Notes: generated from the sequence alone by a model not told the origin. DNA of 64,000 nt from Stichopus chloronotus (GCA_021234535.1 CM037839.1:28101475-28165474); one strand, 5' to 3'; positions 15,437 through 30,900 are shown, counted from the stretch's first letter. Made by a program: numbers and translations.

Positions 15437-18400
15437 GAATAATGTGTCCGGAAACGCAACATTCTTACAGCCAGGAAAGTGATCTCCTGGTTAACGTGAC
15501 ATCATGTAGCCAAAACTGCTGCTGCTGCTATTACGTCGCTTCGTCTTGAGGTGCACCAGACAGCACCACATATTGTGCGGCTTATTGTGTCGTTTCAACA
15601 TCAGTTATATCACCCCAGTGACTAGATGCCCCAGCAAAAAAAAAAAAAAAATATGATGGTGTTGTTACATACCCTAAAGTTTTGGACTTGATATTTTTTT
15701 ATGACCTCTTGACAATGGATTGGGATTTCTGTCCCCTTGGAACCTTCATCAAGCTCCTTCAGCCATTGGTGGCCCAGGGTGTTTGAAAACTGATACCATG
15801 ACTCTTGAGATGCGACTCGATCCCTACATACTAGATTATTAACAATAATTATACCTAGTGTCACACCTGTTAGGAACGGTACTTGAACCACTTCCATAGT
15901 AACTATAACGTGTGACACATTCACACATGTAAACTGAGTTGTTATCTATTTACCAGCATATTTCACTTCTGTTAACGTACAATTTCTGTTTTCCAAAGCC
16001 GGCATTGATCATAATTCGATGGACCGTGTACAAGTAATCTATTCGTAGCGTTTGGAAAGTCAGATAGAACGGTCAGTGATAAACAAAAGCACCGAATACT
16101 GCAGGATTTTGCACACCCAACAACCCAGGCAGCCCCATGCTGTCAGTCTATTGGCAGACGTGTTGTCTGCATTTGTTATCCGACTTTCCTTGAACTCCAT
16201 GAATCCACCCATACATATAATATCTGCAGGGTAAAATGTAAAACCGTGGGTAGTATATTCAGTTTCGTTGCTGAAATGTTGCTGGTACGTTAGTTCGTTT
16301 AGCGAACAATGATCAAGGTCTATCCCGGGGGCTATAACATTCACAAATGTTGTACATGTATGTACACACAAACCTGACTCAGCAGCTCACACAGATTAAC
16401 ATGTCTCAAAAATTCTTCTTAACTGGTGGTATTCTGTCGGTCGGTCAGTGTGTCTGTCCATCTCCATGGTTATCTATTTATATCTTTGCCTGTTCTTTAC
16501 TTCTCAGATTTTTACCTATAGGCTGTAAGTAACGCTCAGTCTTTCAAACCTCGATGACGTCACTCTACAGGCACTTATGCAGGATTTTGTCGGTGCGGGG
16601 GTGGGGGGAGACCCAAGCACGCTTCATGCCCGAGTGACACACGAAATCTGGGGAAATGTGTTGTTATTATATTACAAATTTTACATGGAAATGTCTCGCA
16701 ATTTCTTATCGTAGGAAAATTTTAAGAGATGGTAAATCCCCAAATTTTTCCAGGGGACAACTTGTCCTCTATCCCCACCACTGACAAAACATATTTCTGC
16801 AGTCTGCAATTTTGAATTTACATTGCACATTCGCTTTTCGATCAAAACAAAAATTGCTTTGATTGCTTCGGGAAAAGTACACGTCAATTCGGTTTCAGTG
16901 AAAACAGAAGCCCAGAATCTCGTCTCCCTAAATGTTTCTGCCTTTATTAGGACTTTAAATGCTACTGACATGGGATATAGAGTCGATTTCTTCTCAAAAT
17001 GTGAAACTATTCACAAAAAATAAGAGTTGCTACCAGACAAAAAAGCTACGTTGAAGGAGGTGGGGAATATTTCAGTCACTTAATCATGTAAACTACTTGC
17101 TTGCAATGGCGTCTCTCATCTGCAATAAGACATGGTTAGCAAAATGAAGCCAAAGCGGTCCTGGTTTCACGAAACACTTGGCAAATATTGCGGGGGAATT
17201 TGACATATTTTGCGTCCCCTCCACTTTCTTTATGGCGTTACCTCTCAAACCATACTGCCCTTCCTTACCTTTTTCGCCACCCCTCAGAGGCACTTTCCAG
17301 TTTTGCAAGTATACGAGACTTTCTAAGCATAGCGCCACCATAGTAAGGCGGACAGTGTGCAGACGAATTTTTGATAAAAACACTGTTCAGAAAAATAAAA
17401 AAAACAGACATCATTTGCACTATGGTTACATTGCTATAATTAAGGCCTAAGTTTAGATTAAAGAAACACTCAAATCGCTTTACGAAATATTACACTAGTC
17501 AATGGTAACTCCATGTGTGAACCACACCAAAGTGGATATGTGGATCGTTTCCAATATGCACTGCCAGTCAAGCTCAAGTATAAGTTACCCTGTACGTAAC
17601 CGGCTCACACTTGATTAAACTTGGAAAGTTAAACGAGGAATACAACAACATATTTCTTTCATGTGCTTTATGGTACATGAAAATGGATAAGGTCAGATGT
17701 GGAGAAGAGGAAATGGAGAAGAAGTCTAAAAGTCCAATTATTCGGAACTGGGGAAGAAAATGCGGACTACTCGATCACCCCCTCCCCTCTTTCCTTTGCA
17801 CGGTCCTGCTTTTTATAAGTTGGTAAGGGTCACATCATCCAGAATTTAGATTGGTCTTTACACTGTTTCGTGAATGCTACGTAGTTTGATCTGATTTGAC
17901 ACATATATTTCAAATACAAACTGATAAGTACAGGTATAAACAGACATTTAAAATATAAAAATATACCGAGTACTGTACTTGTATGGTATGTATACATAAA
18001 TGTCAGTATGTCTTTACTTATTAAATGCTGTGGAAAAGGAGAACACAAACGCACAAGACTTATAAGTACTTTTCCCCAAAATGACTTAAATGGATATGTT
18101 AAATCACTGGAAACATGTATATATACAATTCTTTTTGTATCAATAAAAAATTTAAAAAAAAATAACTTAAAACAAAACACTCACACACTTCAATAAACAG
18201 CTGAACTATTATCCCCCCAAAAAATCTCTTGTATACCTTTAATAAATTATCTTCACATGCCTTTTTACATCAACCAAGCGTTTTACGATTTTTGAGAGAG
18301 TTGTCACATAAATTCAAGAGTTTAACACCTGCAGAAGGAATGCAGAATTTTGACTTCTTGTAACGTATGATTTACAAACGTATGGTTTGTAAAGGATGTA

Positions 18401-18747
18401 AAGAAGAAAAAGTCATGATTGTCTTAAAGGTTATTGGTTGTTTTGGGGCAATGTTTTTGCTATACGGCACAAAAATGTGTCAGGAATTGCTCCATGTTGA
18501 CTGACACATTCATTCTCGAGAGCTGTCATTTAGAACAGTCCATTAAAACTATAAACGAGACGTATGTAAGCTAACAGAATCCACATGTTGCGCCGTTCGA
18601 TTCCTAAAGTATTGATATATTGATCCATGATTCTGAATGAGTGAAACTTTGACATTTAACACCTCCAATTATCGTGGTTAACGTATGTAATTGTTACATC
18701 GGTTCATAGATGATAGATTTTGTATATATATATATATTTTTTGTCAG
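15437..18747. other. Gene-free stretch upstream of the P4HTM-like gene
   Basis: No supportable exon. This stretch should hold the promoter and any 5' UTR exon of the gene starting at 18762, but I cannot place a transcription start. A TA-rich patch followed by T residues and CAG (18722-18747) looks like a splice acceptor tract more than a core promoter, although a TATA role cannot be excluded. Confidence 0.45.
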
Positions 18748-18761
18748 ATGCAGTCATCACT
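18748..18761 (+). other. Possible 5' UTR start of exon 1 (splice acceptor at 18745-18747)
   Basis: A pyrimidine-rich run ending TTTTTTGTCAG directly precedes 18748, so the first coding exon probably begins by splicing from an upstream non-coding exon. An ATG at 18748 lies 14 nt before the chosen start and out of frame with it. The chosen ATG at 18762 opens the frame that gives a hydrophobic N-terminus and joins in phase to exon 2. Confidence 0.45.
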
Positions 18762-18965
18762 ATGGCATCCAGTTGGCCTCACATCTTCCTTTGGGTGTTC
18801 TCCTTTCATGGTCTGATGGTACAAGTTACCTACCACGGTTTCGTTTCAGCAGACCAATCCAGGGCTGACAGTCTTGATGGAAAAGAGGCCACAATCGTTG
18901 ATGATAATGCCAACCATAGAGACAAATCCCAAAGGATTAAACTTTTTCAACGCGATCCCGTAGAG
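18762..18965 (+). CDS. P4HTM-like exon 1 (residues 1-68)
   Basis: The exon starts [13 protein letters not shown] and continues hydrophobic to about residue 30 ([13 protein letters not shown]), a signal-peptide or signal-anchor profile. An acidic and basic linker ending RDPVE follows. It ends in phase 0 at a GTACGA donor. The corresponding vertebrate exon carries a longer cytosolic tail and a transmembrane helix. Confidence 0.85.
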
Positions 18966-21900
18966 GTACGATTAATCACGTGGTAAAGTCCATATACAAA
19001 AAATGTAGACTTGACGTCACTGTCTCGGTGGGTATTGAGTATTGGTGCACTGAAAATCATTTCACAGGAGTTCCTTTCAATAGAGATGTTTGCGACAACT
19101 GTGATTCTAGGCACCATTTTGCCTCCAACTGCGCGAACATTGTGCGCGTGCAGGAACCCTTCATTGTACCAGCCTTTCTGTAGACCACTTGGCGGTAAAA
19201 AGATACACACACTACGTATCACCCTGCTGTTTCTTTTCAGTTCTTTCGATTCAGTGTAACGGGACTGTCTTTCTGTGTAATTGATGATACACACAAGAAA
19301 ACATTGGGTAGATAAGACAAGCCTAAAGCACTTTCACACTACTTAAGTGCGATACGATACTACGTTGAATAGGCAGTTGAAATGTTATTTACTTAGATTT
19401 TCTCACACCAGACACGTTACCGCTCGACGCGATAAATTGGAAGTCTCGCAGAAAAATTCCAACCTTTGTCGCTGATCGCACGCAACGACGTCTTTCGTGT
19501 GAGCAATCAATGTCCTCCATAAAATCACGTGTTTAAAGGTCGTGTGACATGAAAATGACATTTTGGAGTATCGGGCGCATTCACCATTGACAATATTAAA
19601 TATAACCACAAATTCCATCAAAATCCGTCAAAGATTGACGAATTTACAGGCAAATTAGTGTATCACAGCTGTATCATGAATGCACATTGGCTTAGTAATT
19701 TGAAAAGTCATATCTCAAAAGTGGTAAAAGATGTAAACAAAATTCCAGCGGATTTTCACCCCGGGTTTAAGTTGTAACTTCTGAATGAACGGGCGCTCTT
19801 TCTAGAAGCATGTCACACAACCTTTATCATGAAGCAACGAAAAAAGTGACCTGTAGTGTGAAAGCAAAAGTATTGGTTTGCGATGTTTTTTCCCATTGTA
19901 TCGTATTGTAACGCATCACGTCGCACCTAGTGTGAAAGGGCCTTTAGACAAAATATTCACCAGTGGGAAAAAAAACGTGCTAATTTACGTGATTGGCAAC
20001 GACGTCAGGAGACAATAACTTGAAGCCGAGCAATTTTTGATGAAGTTATGTGCTTTTGGATGAAAGAAAATCCAAAAACCCACTACACGTAACATATATC
20101 CAACGAAAGTGTAACCAACTGAGAAACTTTCTAAGATCAAAACTGTTTATTTCCTGTCGAGTTGATGTCTTGACCAATAGTAATAGCAAATGACAAGATC
20201 ATAGGTAACTTTGCTGTTCATTATGTTCGGTGCGAAAAATTATTTCTGCAGTCCAGGAAATTTGTCGATATCATGCAAAGCTATCACATACCGTATTTAG
20301 TCTTACCACCTTGGTATATGAACAAGCCAATCGCCTAGAAAAAATGAAAAAGTAAAGGGGTAAGGGGGTCAAAATGGATGGCAGGTAACACAACATCATA
20401 CACTGGAATATGTTAAGACTTGTTCAAGAATATGTATTACATATTTTATTCATATGTATAGTATGTGTTTTATACATATGTATAATATGTATTCATACTA
20501 GATTAATAGATACAGTCTCCTTCGATGGCAGTGGTAATTTAATTGCATCAGTTTTTGTGGGTAAGGTAAGCCTGTCATTGAACCTCGGGACCCCTATCAA
20601 CCGTTTTGACGATATATGGTTGCAAATAAAACTATCAAACTACTTATTTCCTTTTGATTTGATATTCACTGTATTGATAAGGTAATTAACTGCTGAGTTC
20701 AACTCCTAAGTTTTGTTCTCTTTTAATTATCCGTTCTAGCAATTATGCAAACTGAATGAAACCAAAAGCAGAATGGTTGTAGCCTACCGTTCCTAGCCTC
20801 TCCATTCGTTAACAGCAAATTTTCACATCAATGGGAAATGAATAACCTTATTGACCTTTTGTTTCAGAGACCTTTAAGTTGCCAGCAGGGTGATACTGTT
20901 GCATTTCTAGTTTATCATGTCGGACACGATTGTGTTCAAAGCTCCAACTGGACGTGTTTAATTTTATTACAGCACCTCTTACATTGCAGTTATGCCAATA
21001 ACTATTCTTGAGAGGGAAGTACTGCTTTCAATCCATTTGTTATTCCTCTGACCCCTTCCTCCAAACCTAACCATTTTACAGATACTTGACTTATCGGTGT
21101 ATGTAAGTTAAAGACATTAAAGAGATTCATAGAACATAAAGTTGAGAGGACAGTGAGATGGCTGTAGCTATATTTATCACAATCGTTGTGATGGAGTAAA
21201 ACATTAGTAGGGGAGGGGGGGACATGGTAGTTAGCAATTGTGAAGAACTTAGCTCCTTTGTAGGCAATGCAAAACTGAACACGATGAAAAACAAGGTAGT
21301 CTTAAAATTCTGTGCTTTCATCCTTCACTTCGTTTTCCATGTCACCCAGTCACTCAATTCCCTTGAATTTGCATTCTAATTTGCTTCAATTGTTTCACTA
21401 CCAACGATTTCGTTCTTTTCAGGTTGGCCATACAACGCAAATGGAACTGGAACCAGGTCACATCTACGAGATAAAAACAGTTGCCTTAAATCCTCCAGTA
21501 TTTGGTGAGAGTGATTCTAAGAATTGTAAACATCTGTTAAAAGCAGAACAACTTTCCAAGCTCTTTATTACCTAATACAGGTCAAACATTTAAAGTAACG
21601 TGGAATTAACCAGGTGGACTTGCATCCCTAACAGTAGTGCATAACTATGTGCATTAAAATAACTTTGAGAGGTATGCATACATGTAGCAAGCCGTTTAGT
21701 GTAAAAGAGCAGGTTGACATTCACACTTTATAGAATAAGTGGGTCGTCTTGAACCACAGAAGATCATTTTGGTTCAAAAGTGTACTTTGGTTCCAAACAG
21801 GAGCGGGAAGAATCCTTTTCATATTTATTTAAAATCCTTTACATTAATTTATAATGGTCTGAGTCAAAAATTAAGCATCATGCCTGGTGTGGTTCGTATC

Positions 21901-24900
21901 ATATCACTTTTTTGTTAGTGTGCGGTGTTTAATTATAACAACGATGAATAATGTAACTCATGGTAAAATACCACTAAGGCAGTCTTCTAGTACACCGTAA
22001 AAGCTTAATTATACCGTGTATCTCGGAAATTCGCTGCCGCAGTTAACAACATCACGTATAAATGTCTTTTTAATAACACTGCCAGCAGCACATGGACAAA
22101 AAGTGCATAAATGGTACGAAGTACATTGCCCTGACTTTGCTTTAAGTTGAATTAGTGTGAAGATAAACTATCATCGTGCTGTAGTAGGCAAACCTAAGTA
22201 CTTGGGTGGTAAGATGTGCTGTTAACGTACTCCGTGCAGATTTCTTCCTTCAGTTCCTTCGACCCGAAGTAATTCACAGATGAATCATACGTCAGTGCAA
22301 GCGATATTAAACACTGTTTGGTAGATTTTTTTATGAAGTAATTTAAATCCACAACAAGTAAACACTCGAGACTCATCTCTTAGTTTCACAAACTAGGACC
22401 CTGTAGGCCCTGCGAAATAGATCTGTCCTGAGGGATTTGAAGGCTTGTAAAATATTGCAATGATCATTTCAATGGTTGTGCTAAGCGTATACACCACAGT
22501 CGTTGTATAGTTGCTACGTTACTGTGTGTAGCCTAGGTTAGTAATTAAACATTTAGATGGTGAATGGGCCCAGTGGGTCGTTCGATCGTCTGCCCCACTC
22601 GTGAATGGTTATGCTTGCAATGGTCCTGTCCATTGGCCGTAGTTGCATCCAATAAGTCACTCTGCCCCGTTATTCGAGTTCAGTGGTTCTTTGCACACAT
22701 TTACTTAAGTTTTTATCTTTCATTATCTTTCAAGTTATACCAAATTTCTTGTCGGATGAAGAATGCGATGCAATCATGGCCTTGTCTCTCGAGAGCGGCC
22801 TTGTCGAAAGCAAAACTGGTCGAAAACACGTCAAAAAGACAGTGGATGCCGATGAAGTCATGGCCAAGATATTTACCGAGACTGACGAGAATGGTGACGG
22901 AGTGATAGATTTGGCCGAAATGGAGCCATTTATGATCAAATATTTCGACGTGGAACTGAATTTCGACGAACTTTGTTTCCTCCTTACGGAGTCTTTGGTG
23001 GACCTCGATGCTGATAGAGTACTCGACCTTGAGGAATTTTCCTTGATCCCAGGGGCTGAAAATACCATCAGGAAACTAATAAGAGGGCTAAAAACAAGAC
23101 CCATGCCTACCGAAATACTTAAAAAATTGAGGAAAGGTAGGGACCGTAAGAGCAGCCAAGTCCGTCTGGAACACGACCTTTACGATCCTGAAGGAAAGTT
23201 ACGTAACAGGTGAATATTTCCATCACCTTACCTTTATTCAGGTTCATAATGTCACTGTAAAACTTGATTAGAATATGTTAGAGTATCACTGTAGTGTAGC
23301 ATAAAATTGAAAGAAGCAAAGAAACCGTATCACTGTAGCATAGTTGTTAACATATCTGTGTGTGATTATATATGGATGCGTGAGCGTGTTTGTCTTTGAA
23401 GACCCGCTGTCAAATTTAATGGGAATCTGCGCATTTCAACTGAGGGACCTAGAAGTTTGCAGGTAAGTTTATACATGACCAGAAAGAATGGTCGAAGATC
23501 ATAAAGGTTTTCCTTCGGTCTAGAAGATCGGTGTTACCTTTATTACGTATTATATTAGCTATATTACGTTACCTATATTAGGTATGTGAGTTCTGTTCTG
23601 CTTTGGGTGTATTTTGACTCGTGTATACTCGCTTACGTTGTAAGGTCAAAATACAGTAACAGTGCAGACATCACTCAAACACGTGTTGCAGTAGCGTCCT
23701 TTGTGTTATTGTCAAGCGGTCCAGTTCGCACCTCGAGTGTACCAGTGCGTGCATGTGGAGGGCAAGGTGGAACTTGAGAAATATGGAATATGCAATATGA
23801 TAGAATGATAAAACTAACAGGTAACATAAGGCGAGTACGCTCAGGATTATCGAGAGTATCTAAGCAAATTAAGTCTGATCTTGATCAAAGACATTGCTAA
23901 AGTCTAGTTATGCTGGGATCATCAGTATCTGTAATTTTATCAGTATCTTTAACTTAAATTGAAGATTCAAACAGTTGCTTCCTAATTGATGAAACCGCTA
24001 AGATGACGAATTAGAGTAAGTGATCCAAACATACAAGAGACTGCTTTTGGAGTCTCTCTTTTACACTACTAATTTGCAATTCACCTTTGCAGGGAAAGAG
24101 TAGTACCAAGTATGTTTAAAATACACAATGTGTGAGACGTTTTGTATACTGATAAAGCATCATGCAGTCATCCACGCTAAGACGTGTAAGCCCATGCATC
24201 CAATGCAGCTGTTACCATGGTTACGCTGTGATGAAATGGCCTTAGGAATTATAATACCATTCTCCACTACCACTATACTCCTCAAGCTGCTTTGGCGGAA
24301 GTGAATGCATAAAAGCCTAATTTCACACACCAGAACGATTTTAAACTTTGTCGTATACTTATATTCGGAAACGACACTGAATTTTTTTTATGGTGATCTA
24401 ACTATGTGATTGGTTCTCATTTAAAAGCATCGGTTGGGTAAATCGTTTGAACTGTGTTAGATTCAAGCAGATCAGCCATTTGAGCACACAGTGCCATGCA
24501 GTTTCCATCTCCGAAGAATCTTCTGATGGCGACGCATTTTGTTAAATGTAAATAACTCTAGACTTAATTTTAAATTTGCAATGACTAAATACATAAGCAT
24601 CATGCTGACTTCAATTGACGTGATGCATATGTGATAGTGCAAGAAACAAAAAAAAAACAAACAAGGTAAAGAATAAAACAGGTTTGGTATATAGTCTAAA
24701 AGGCTCTGAAGTGATTAGGTAACACGCAGGAGTTAATACACTAATATAACACCGTTGCTTATCAAGTATTTTTTACTTTCTGATACAATATTCGAAATGT
24801 ATTGACTTACACGTTTAGACTTCATCACATTCAGATATTTGTTCATGTGGTCAAAAGGTCAAAGGTGATGATTTAGGTATAGTAATTTTCATTTTTATTA

Positions 24901-27900
24901 ATTCATCGCCGTCTGCTACCTTCCCATGTTGTACTCTTGTCGATAATTACAAGAAATTGAACTTTTCTCTCACTGTCTCCCTTGTTGAATAATTTGCAAT
25001 AAACGCACCTCTAAGTCAGTATGATCAGTATACCCCTTCTCCCTTACCCTCCCCCATTGTCATTATTTATGCTCATACCAGTAGTCGCTGTTTAACTATA
25101 TTTAAGACACACTGACGACTTCATGTGTAATATGACAGCAACACATACAGACGATGAGCCATTCCATCGACAAAGTAACGCCATTTGTAGCAAACGGTGT
25201 ACATATACGTCGAGGGGCCTATATTTTTTTTGGCGGGGGGGGGGGGGACGGGGTGACATGTCCACTCCACTTTTTTTGAGAGGAGGGGACACTAACACAT
25301 TCTCCCCCACACGCTTTTTGCAACCTGAAGAAAAAAACAGCAGCAATTAACGAGGTCAGAGAGACTGAGAAGTACCATTTCCTGCAATCTGTGCGGTGTT
25401 ATCATTTTTTCGAGTTTTCCAATACCAGCAGCCTCAGGCATACTGCTGTAGCTTATACGTAATTCTGCTTTCTTTTTGATAAAACTAAACTTAGAATTAG
25501 TTATAGACTAATCAACCTATTTGGGGAGGGGAGTTGCGGCTACGAGCCATTAATGTCACTTATATGCACCACTTTAAAATACTTTCCGTTGTTGTGACGA
25601 CTGCAAAGAAAGGACAAACGTAACAGTCTTATCGTACCGATGCAGCTGCACATGTTTTACCATTTTGATATGCAAGGAACCGCAAATCTTTCAAGGGCTC
25701 CGCTTCCTGGCCCCTATCAGAGGTTCCACAGCTGGCCACTGCCGTCCTGGTCCTAAGGCGGACCCCGGATACCTCGTTACAGGGTTCAAACAGACTATCG
25801 GGAAACCAGCAGATATTGGTCAGAAATTGAACATGGTTTCCCAACACTGCTGGGAAGGGGAGGGCAGTATGTCCAGCTACAACACTTGCCAAGTACTCAA
25901 CAAATAAAAGAGGATGCATAATTCAATTATATGAATAATAATTTGTCTTTACATCTAAATATTCAGTTGAAACCAGGACTATATAAATTGCTTTTCCACA
26001 TTTTTTCCAAAATTTTGGAAAATGCCCTTATTCCGCCTTTGCAAAACAGTGTTGTCCCATTTACAAATGCTTATCATTTTTTTTACTGCAGTGGTGATAT
26101 CTTAAAGAACAAACGGGGACTATGCTCACTTTGAAAGTGCTTATATGGTGCTGATGCACTACTTACGAGTACATACTGAACTTCACCCATCACAGTGTTG
26201 AATATGAAATAAAGAAGAGACACAGCGATGAAATCATATGAAATTGTTCTAATTTATATATTTTTTCCTGTCATTTTAGGGTCATTGCGTTGACAGGGCT
26301 TGATCGAGATGTTGTATACTCCAGTGAACTCTTACACGTTAGTATATATCTTTAATTGTCTCACCGATAAGAGATCGGGGGGGGGGGGGTTAGGAAAGTT
26401 GACTCCAAAAGGAAATGGAATAAGGGGGTGGAGCTGGATGAAGAAGAGGGTTCGAGGGATAAGTTGTAAAGAGTAGGAAGGAATAGCTTACTTCAGTTAT
26501 CACATTATTGAGATTAGGTACTTTCTCACTCAAAGAACACAACAAGTAGTCCTTGACGGTGATACCTCTTCATCTACAGCTGTTACCCCTGGAGACCCTC
26601 AGGGTAGAGTGCTAGCCCTTTACTATTTATCTCATACGTTATAAAGACCTGCCAGTCGGATTGTCATCCCAAGTTCGTCTCTCGTCTGTCGATTGAATAT
26701 TGTATCGCGAAGTGAGTTTAATGGAAGATAGTTTATCTCGCCATAAAATGATTTAAATAGTCTCTTTCAATGGCAATCTTAATGCAAAGGAAATTTCATT
26801 TTTCTAAGTGCTTTGCTACGCGTGCAACTCATAGGAAGAAACCTCTTGTAACATCGTATAAAATGAGTATACTAATAACATCTTCAATCATACTTACCTT
26901 GGAGTGGATATTAACAGGAGTGGATATTAACAGGGAGTGGATATTAACAGTGACTGGGCTGATCGTATTAACGGCATAACTTCCAAAGCAAACAGAATCC
27001 TCGGATTGCTACAACGCAACTTGTACAGTTGTTCCCTTAAAGTGAATGAAGCTGCATATAAATCCCTTGTCAGACCAAGGTTGGAATACTGCTCAAGTAT
27101 CTGGGACTTCCTTATTATAAGGGAACATATTAATAAGATTGAATCGATTCAACGTAGAGCTGCTAGATTGTCTGTAAAGACCAGAGTCGTGAAAGTAGCG
27201 TCTCTTCAATGCTGACTAAAGCCGGCCTACTTTGGAGGAATGCAGGATCATTTCTAGGTTAAGCCTCAAGTCTCTCCATCACTTGGTTGCTATCAATCCA
27301 GACGGATATTCTTCTAAGCTTGACAAAAATGGAATCTACTCGAAAGTCTTCATCGATCTCCTTTCATCAACCTGCTGTAATAAAAGGCCTGCTATGGGTT
27401 CTTCTTCTATCCCAAGGACAGTGGCCGAGTTGAATTGTCTGCCTCCAGCCGTTAGGAGTTCCCCATCCATTTAAGTGAACCTTTTGGAAATCAAATAATA
27501 AACTGGATTACTTTCATGATTTGTCCGCTGGCCGTTTCACACATACAACCATATATATCCCGTTTACGGGGATCTGTTGGTAGTATTCTATCAGAACCAG
27601 ATATTGTTATGGACACTCTAAATCGACGCCTCATCATGTGATTCCTCTTTGTGGACCATCCGTAACAGATAATAAAATTTAGCATTCCAAAAAAATAGGA
27701 CAGTTGTAAGAAGCATGAAGACGTTATAAATGTATCATACTTTGTTAGGTTTGCTCATTTGATGTGATACTCCTTCTTCTTGCTGCTGCTGCAGGTCGTT
27801 AAGTATAATCGGAGTGGACATTACCATGCGCATAAGGATTCAGAGATGCTCAACCCAGAGACTGTGTGTAATCATTCTGATTATCTGTACCCAAACAGCA

Positions 27901-30900
27901 GTGACGGTAAACGACCAAAAACAAGACAGTGCCGGTGAGGGCAGTATGATACGCTGGACTCTGTTGTAATTATATGTATATAAACCTTTATACAGTGTAC
28001 CCTTAGGTGTATAAAGGGACTCTAAATGGACGTGAAACTGTTGTGGTCTGTGGCTCTAAAACTGCGAAATAGTATGTTCGTGAATCAATAAGTGATATCC
28101 ACTACTTACTATGGTCCTTTAAAATGACTAATTTAATGGGCTAATTTTCTCTTAAGTCATTTCATTGGTTCTTTTCTCTATTTTTTCATCCAGTTTTATT
28201 AGCTCGTTATGATTAATTTATCTTTGTTTAGTTCCAACATTTTATTTTCGACATGTAAACTCTTGTGAGACGATAAAACCCCAGGATGTATGGTCTTTAA
28301 ACCATTAGGCCACTTTAAGAACGAATTCGAGGCTCCTGTTAAGATTGATTGATGAAAATGAAAAGAAAGAAAACTCCACCTCTGCAAGTAATATTTTAAA
28401 GTTATATTTATTGTTTTTGTTTTGATTTTTAGATTCATTACAGTGCTTTACTACTTGAACGAACCAAAGAGAGGGGGCGAAACGGCTTTCCCGGTTGCAG
28501 ATAATGAAACTCTCACAAGAGAGGTAGGCTTGAGTTGTATTCATATACGTACCGGAGTTTTGAAGTCTTGGGTTAGGGTGTTCAAAGACACTTTCGGAAA
28601 AACTTTACTGTTAGGACATTTCTGGCGCTTTCTTCCATGTTGCATGGAAAAATTTGTCACAATTTAACTTGTTATTGGATACCATATACCTTGTAGGTGT
28701 TAGTAATGTATCTAAGTATAGGGGGAGATGATCAAAATGACAATTCCCCCCTCCCTCCTTAATTTTAGATGTGAAAACATGAAAAAGACTATTTGTGTGT
28801 TTGACGATGGAAAACCACTGTTTTCATGTAAATTTTCATTCTGAATTCCCACTTGATGTACTCTGTTAAAAATGTAAATTGTATGTAAATTTACAGAAAA
28901 AAAATACAGAAATACAAAAGGAACACAGAAATGTTCTGGTAATTAGTTTCCAGACAATTTCTGTAATTCTTATTTATTTCTTTGTTTTATTTTCTGTAAA
29001 TTTACAGAAATTTTTCACAGTGTAGTAGTGCATGCTTAAATTTTGCATCTTTAAGTCATTTTCAGTTCCCACCTTCTCCCTGACACTATACTCACCTTCG
29101 CCATACAAGCAAGCTCCCATGACTTATCCCTCCATTTAGTATTTAGATCCTTAATTTGACATTGAGCTATAGGCTATAGGCCTAACATTCATATGTACTT
29201 TATCCTTGCTAATTTTACAATTGGTCACATGACGATAACCTTGTGCTGAAAAGCGCTCTCATGACAAGGGGACCTCCTGTAACATTAAGAAAAAAGCATT
29301 GACTGTATCAGTCGCAACCGGTGGGTGGCGGAGCATTCTTGAGCCTCGGTGAAGGTTTTGGTTTTCCCACGGTGATTGTAAAAGAAAATCCCACACTGAG
29401 CTTCGAAGCAAAGTTCAAAGCAAAGTTTAGTGTTGCAAGTTGGCGATCAAAATTGCCTTTTCATGTGATTCATATATCGACAGAGTCTGAGTGATATTTT
29501 GAACAAAAAATAAGTAAACCCCAAAACATGTTTGAGCGACATGTATTTTTTTAAGGGAGTGAGACAGTAATGTATTAGGTGGAAATATGACTGCAGAAAG
29601 CTCATTTTTATCCTATGGCGACCTGCTGCTGGTGCAGTCTTCTGATTTGTTTGCGTAGAAAACTGCGGGAGGTACGATCCCCTGCGATCTGCAGGAGGTT
29701 GTTTTGGCCAAAAAATATGTTGCTTGTCACCACCGTCAGTTGACTCTCCGCTCTTAGATGGTCTAACAGGATCAAGGAGAAATGTGGGTCAACCTATAGA
29801 TCGCCCACATTTCACAAAGGGGGTAGCTTTAAAAAAGTGATTGCCGACCCCTGGAATGTTCACCTCTGTTCCAGTAATGGTATTTCTGCTTCATTTCAGG
29901 TATCGAGAATTGCTTTTTTTTTCATTTTGTAAACTGATTAAGTGAAACACATTTTGGAAAAAAAAATAATAAAAGCGTGAATTCGCCAATAAAAAGCAGT
30001 TTTGATTTTCGACTTTGGGAGGTTATACAGACAGTTTCAAGATTGCAGAGTTTTTATTTTTTCTGTTCTTATTAACAGGGTGTATTGTACGAATATCAGG
30101 TAAAGCACCGCGATGTCTTTGACCTGACCAATCATTGTCACGATGCTAACTTAGTCGTCAAGCCTCGCAAAGGGACAGCGATCTGGTGGTATAACCATCA
30201 CGTCGACAAAGAAAATGGTAAAGTCACAATCTAATGAATCTATAACAAACGTGTATGGTATTTATTTGGTTTCTCACAATCTTTGATGATAATTGAAGAA
30301 AACTTGCACGAGTATTTATAGATTTTACATAACATCAAAATATTATGAATGAAAGCACTCTAAAAAAAAAAGAAAGAAAAGAAAAAATAAGCCAAAAGGA
30401 CTCTGGTGGAATGGTCCCCACAGTAACAAAAGAAAAATGGAGAAAAGAAAATTCAAGAGTGTCTTAGGAAAGAAAAAGAAAACCTCAAATTATCCTTTAA
30501 AATATGTCCCTGTTTTTGTAAGTCACCAGACGTTTTAGTACTTACAACCTAGCTAAAATGAACACAATCACGACAAGTTCACACATTTCTGAGAGGTTCT
30601 GAAACGTTTTTTTTCACATATATTTACAGGTAGTTTCACAGAATTGTTTTCATTTAGTGAAGTCTACCAACAGAGCAAGGGTGACACAATCAATGGCACT
30701 TGTAGAATATTTTATCGTCTATTCCAAAATTATAAAACATCGGCAGTAATATCTGAGATATGTGAAAATATCTGTAACTGAATTTTAAATATTTACCGGG
30801 AAATCCGAATTTCAGATGTGGAAGCAATCATGTCAGCAAATTTAAGATGTCTGAAGTTGAATTCGAATAGAACAATGTATGCTAAGTTCAATTTCAGATA

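Noticed and set aside
22564..23104. Overlapping 113- and 124-codon frames on both strands at exon 3
   Set aside because: They are shadows of the P4HTM-like exon 3, whose frame alone joins in phase to exons 2 and 4 and encodes the EF-hands.
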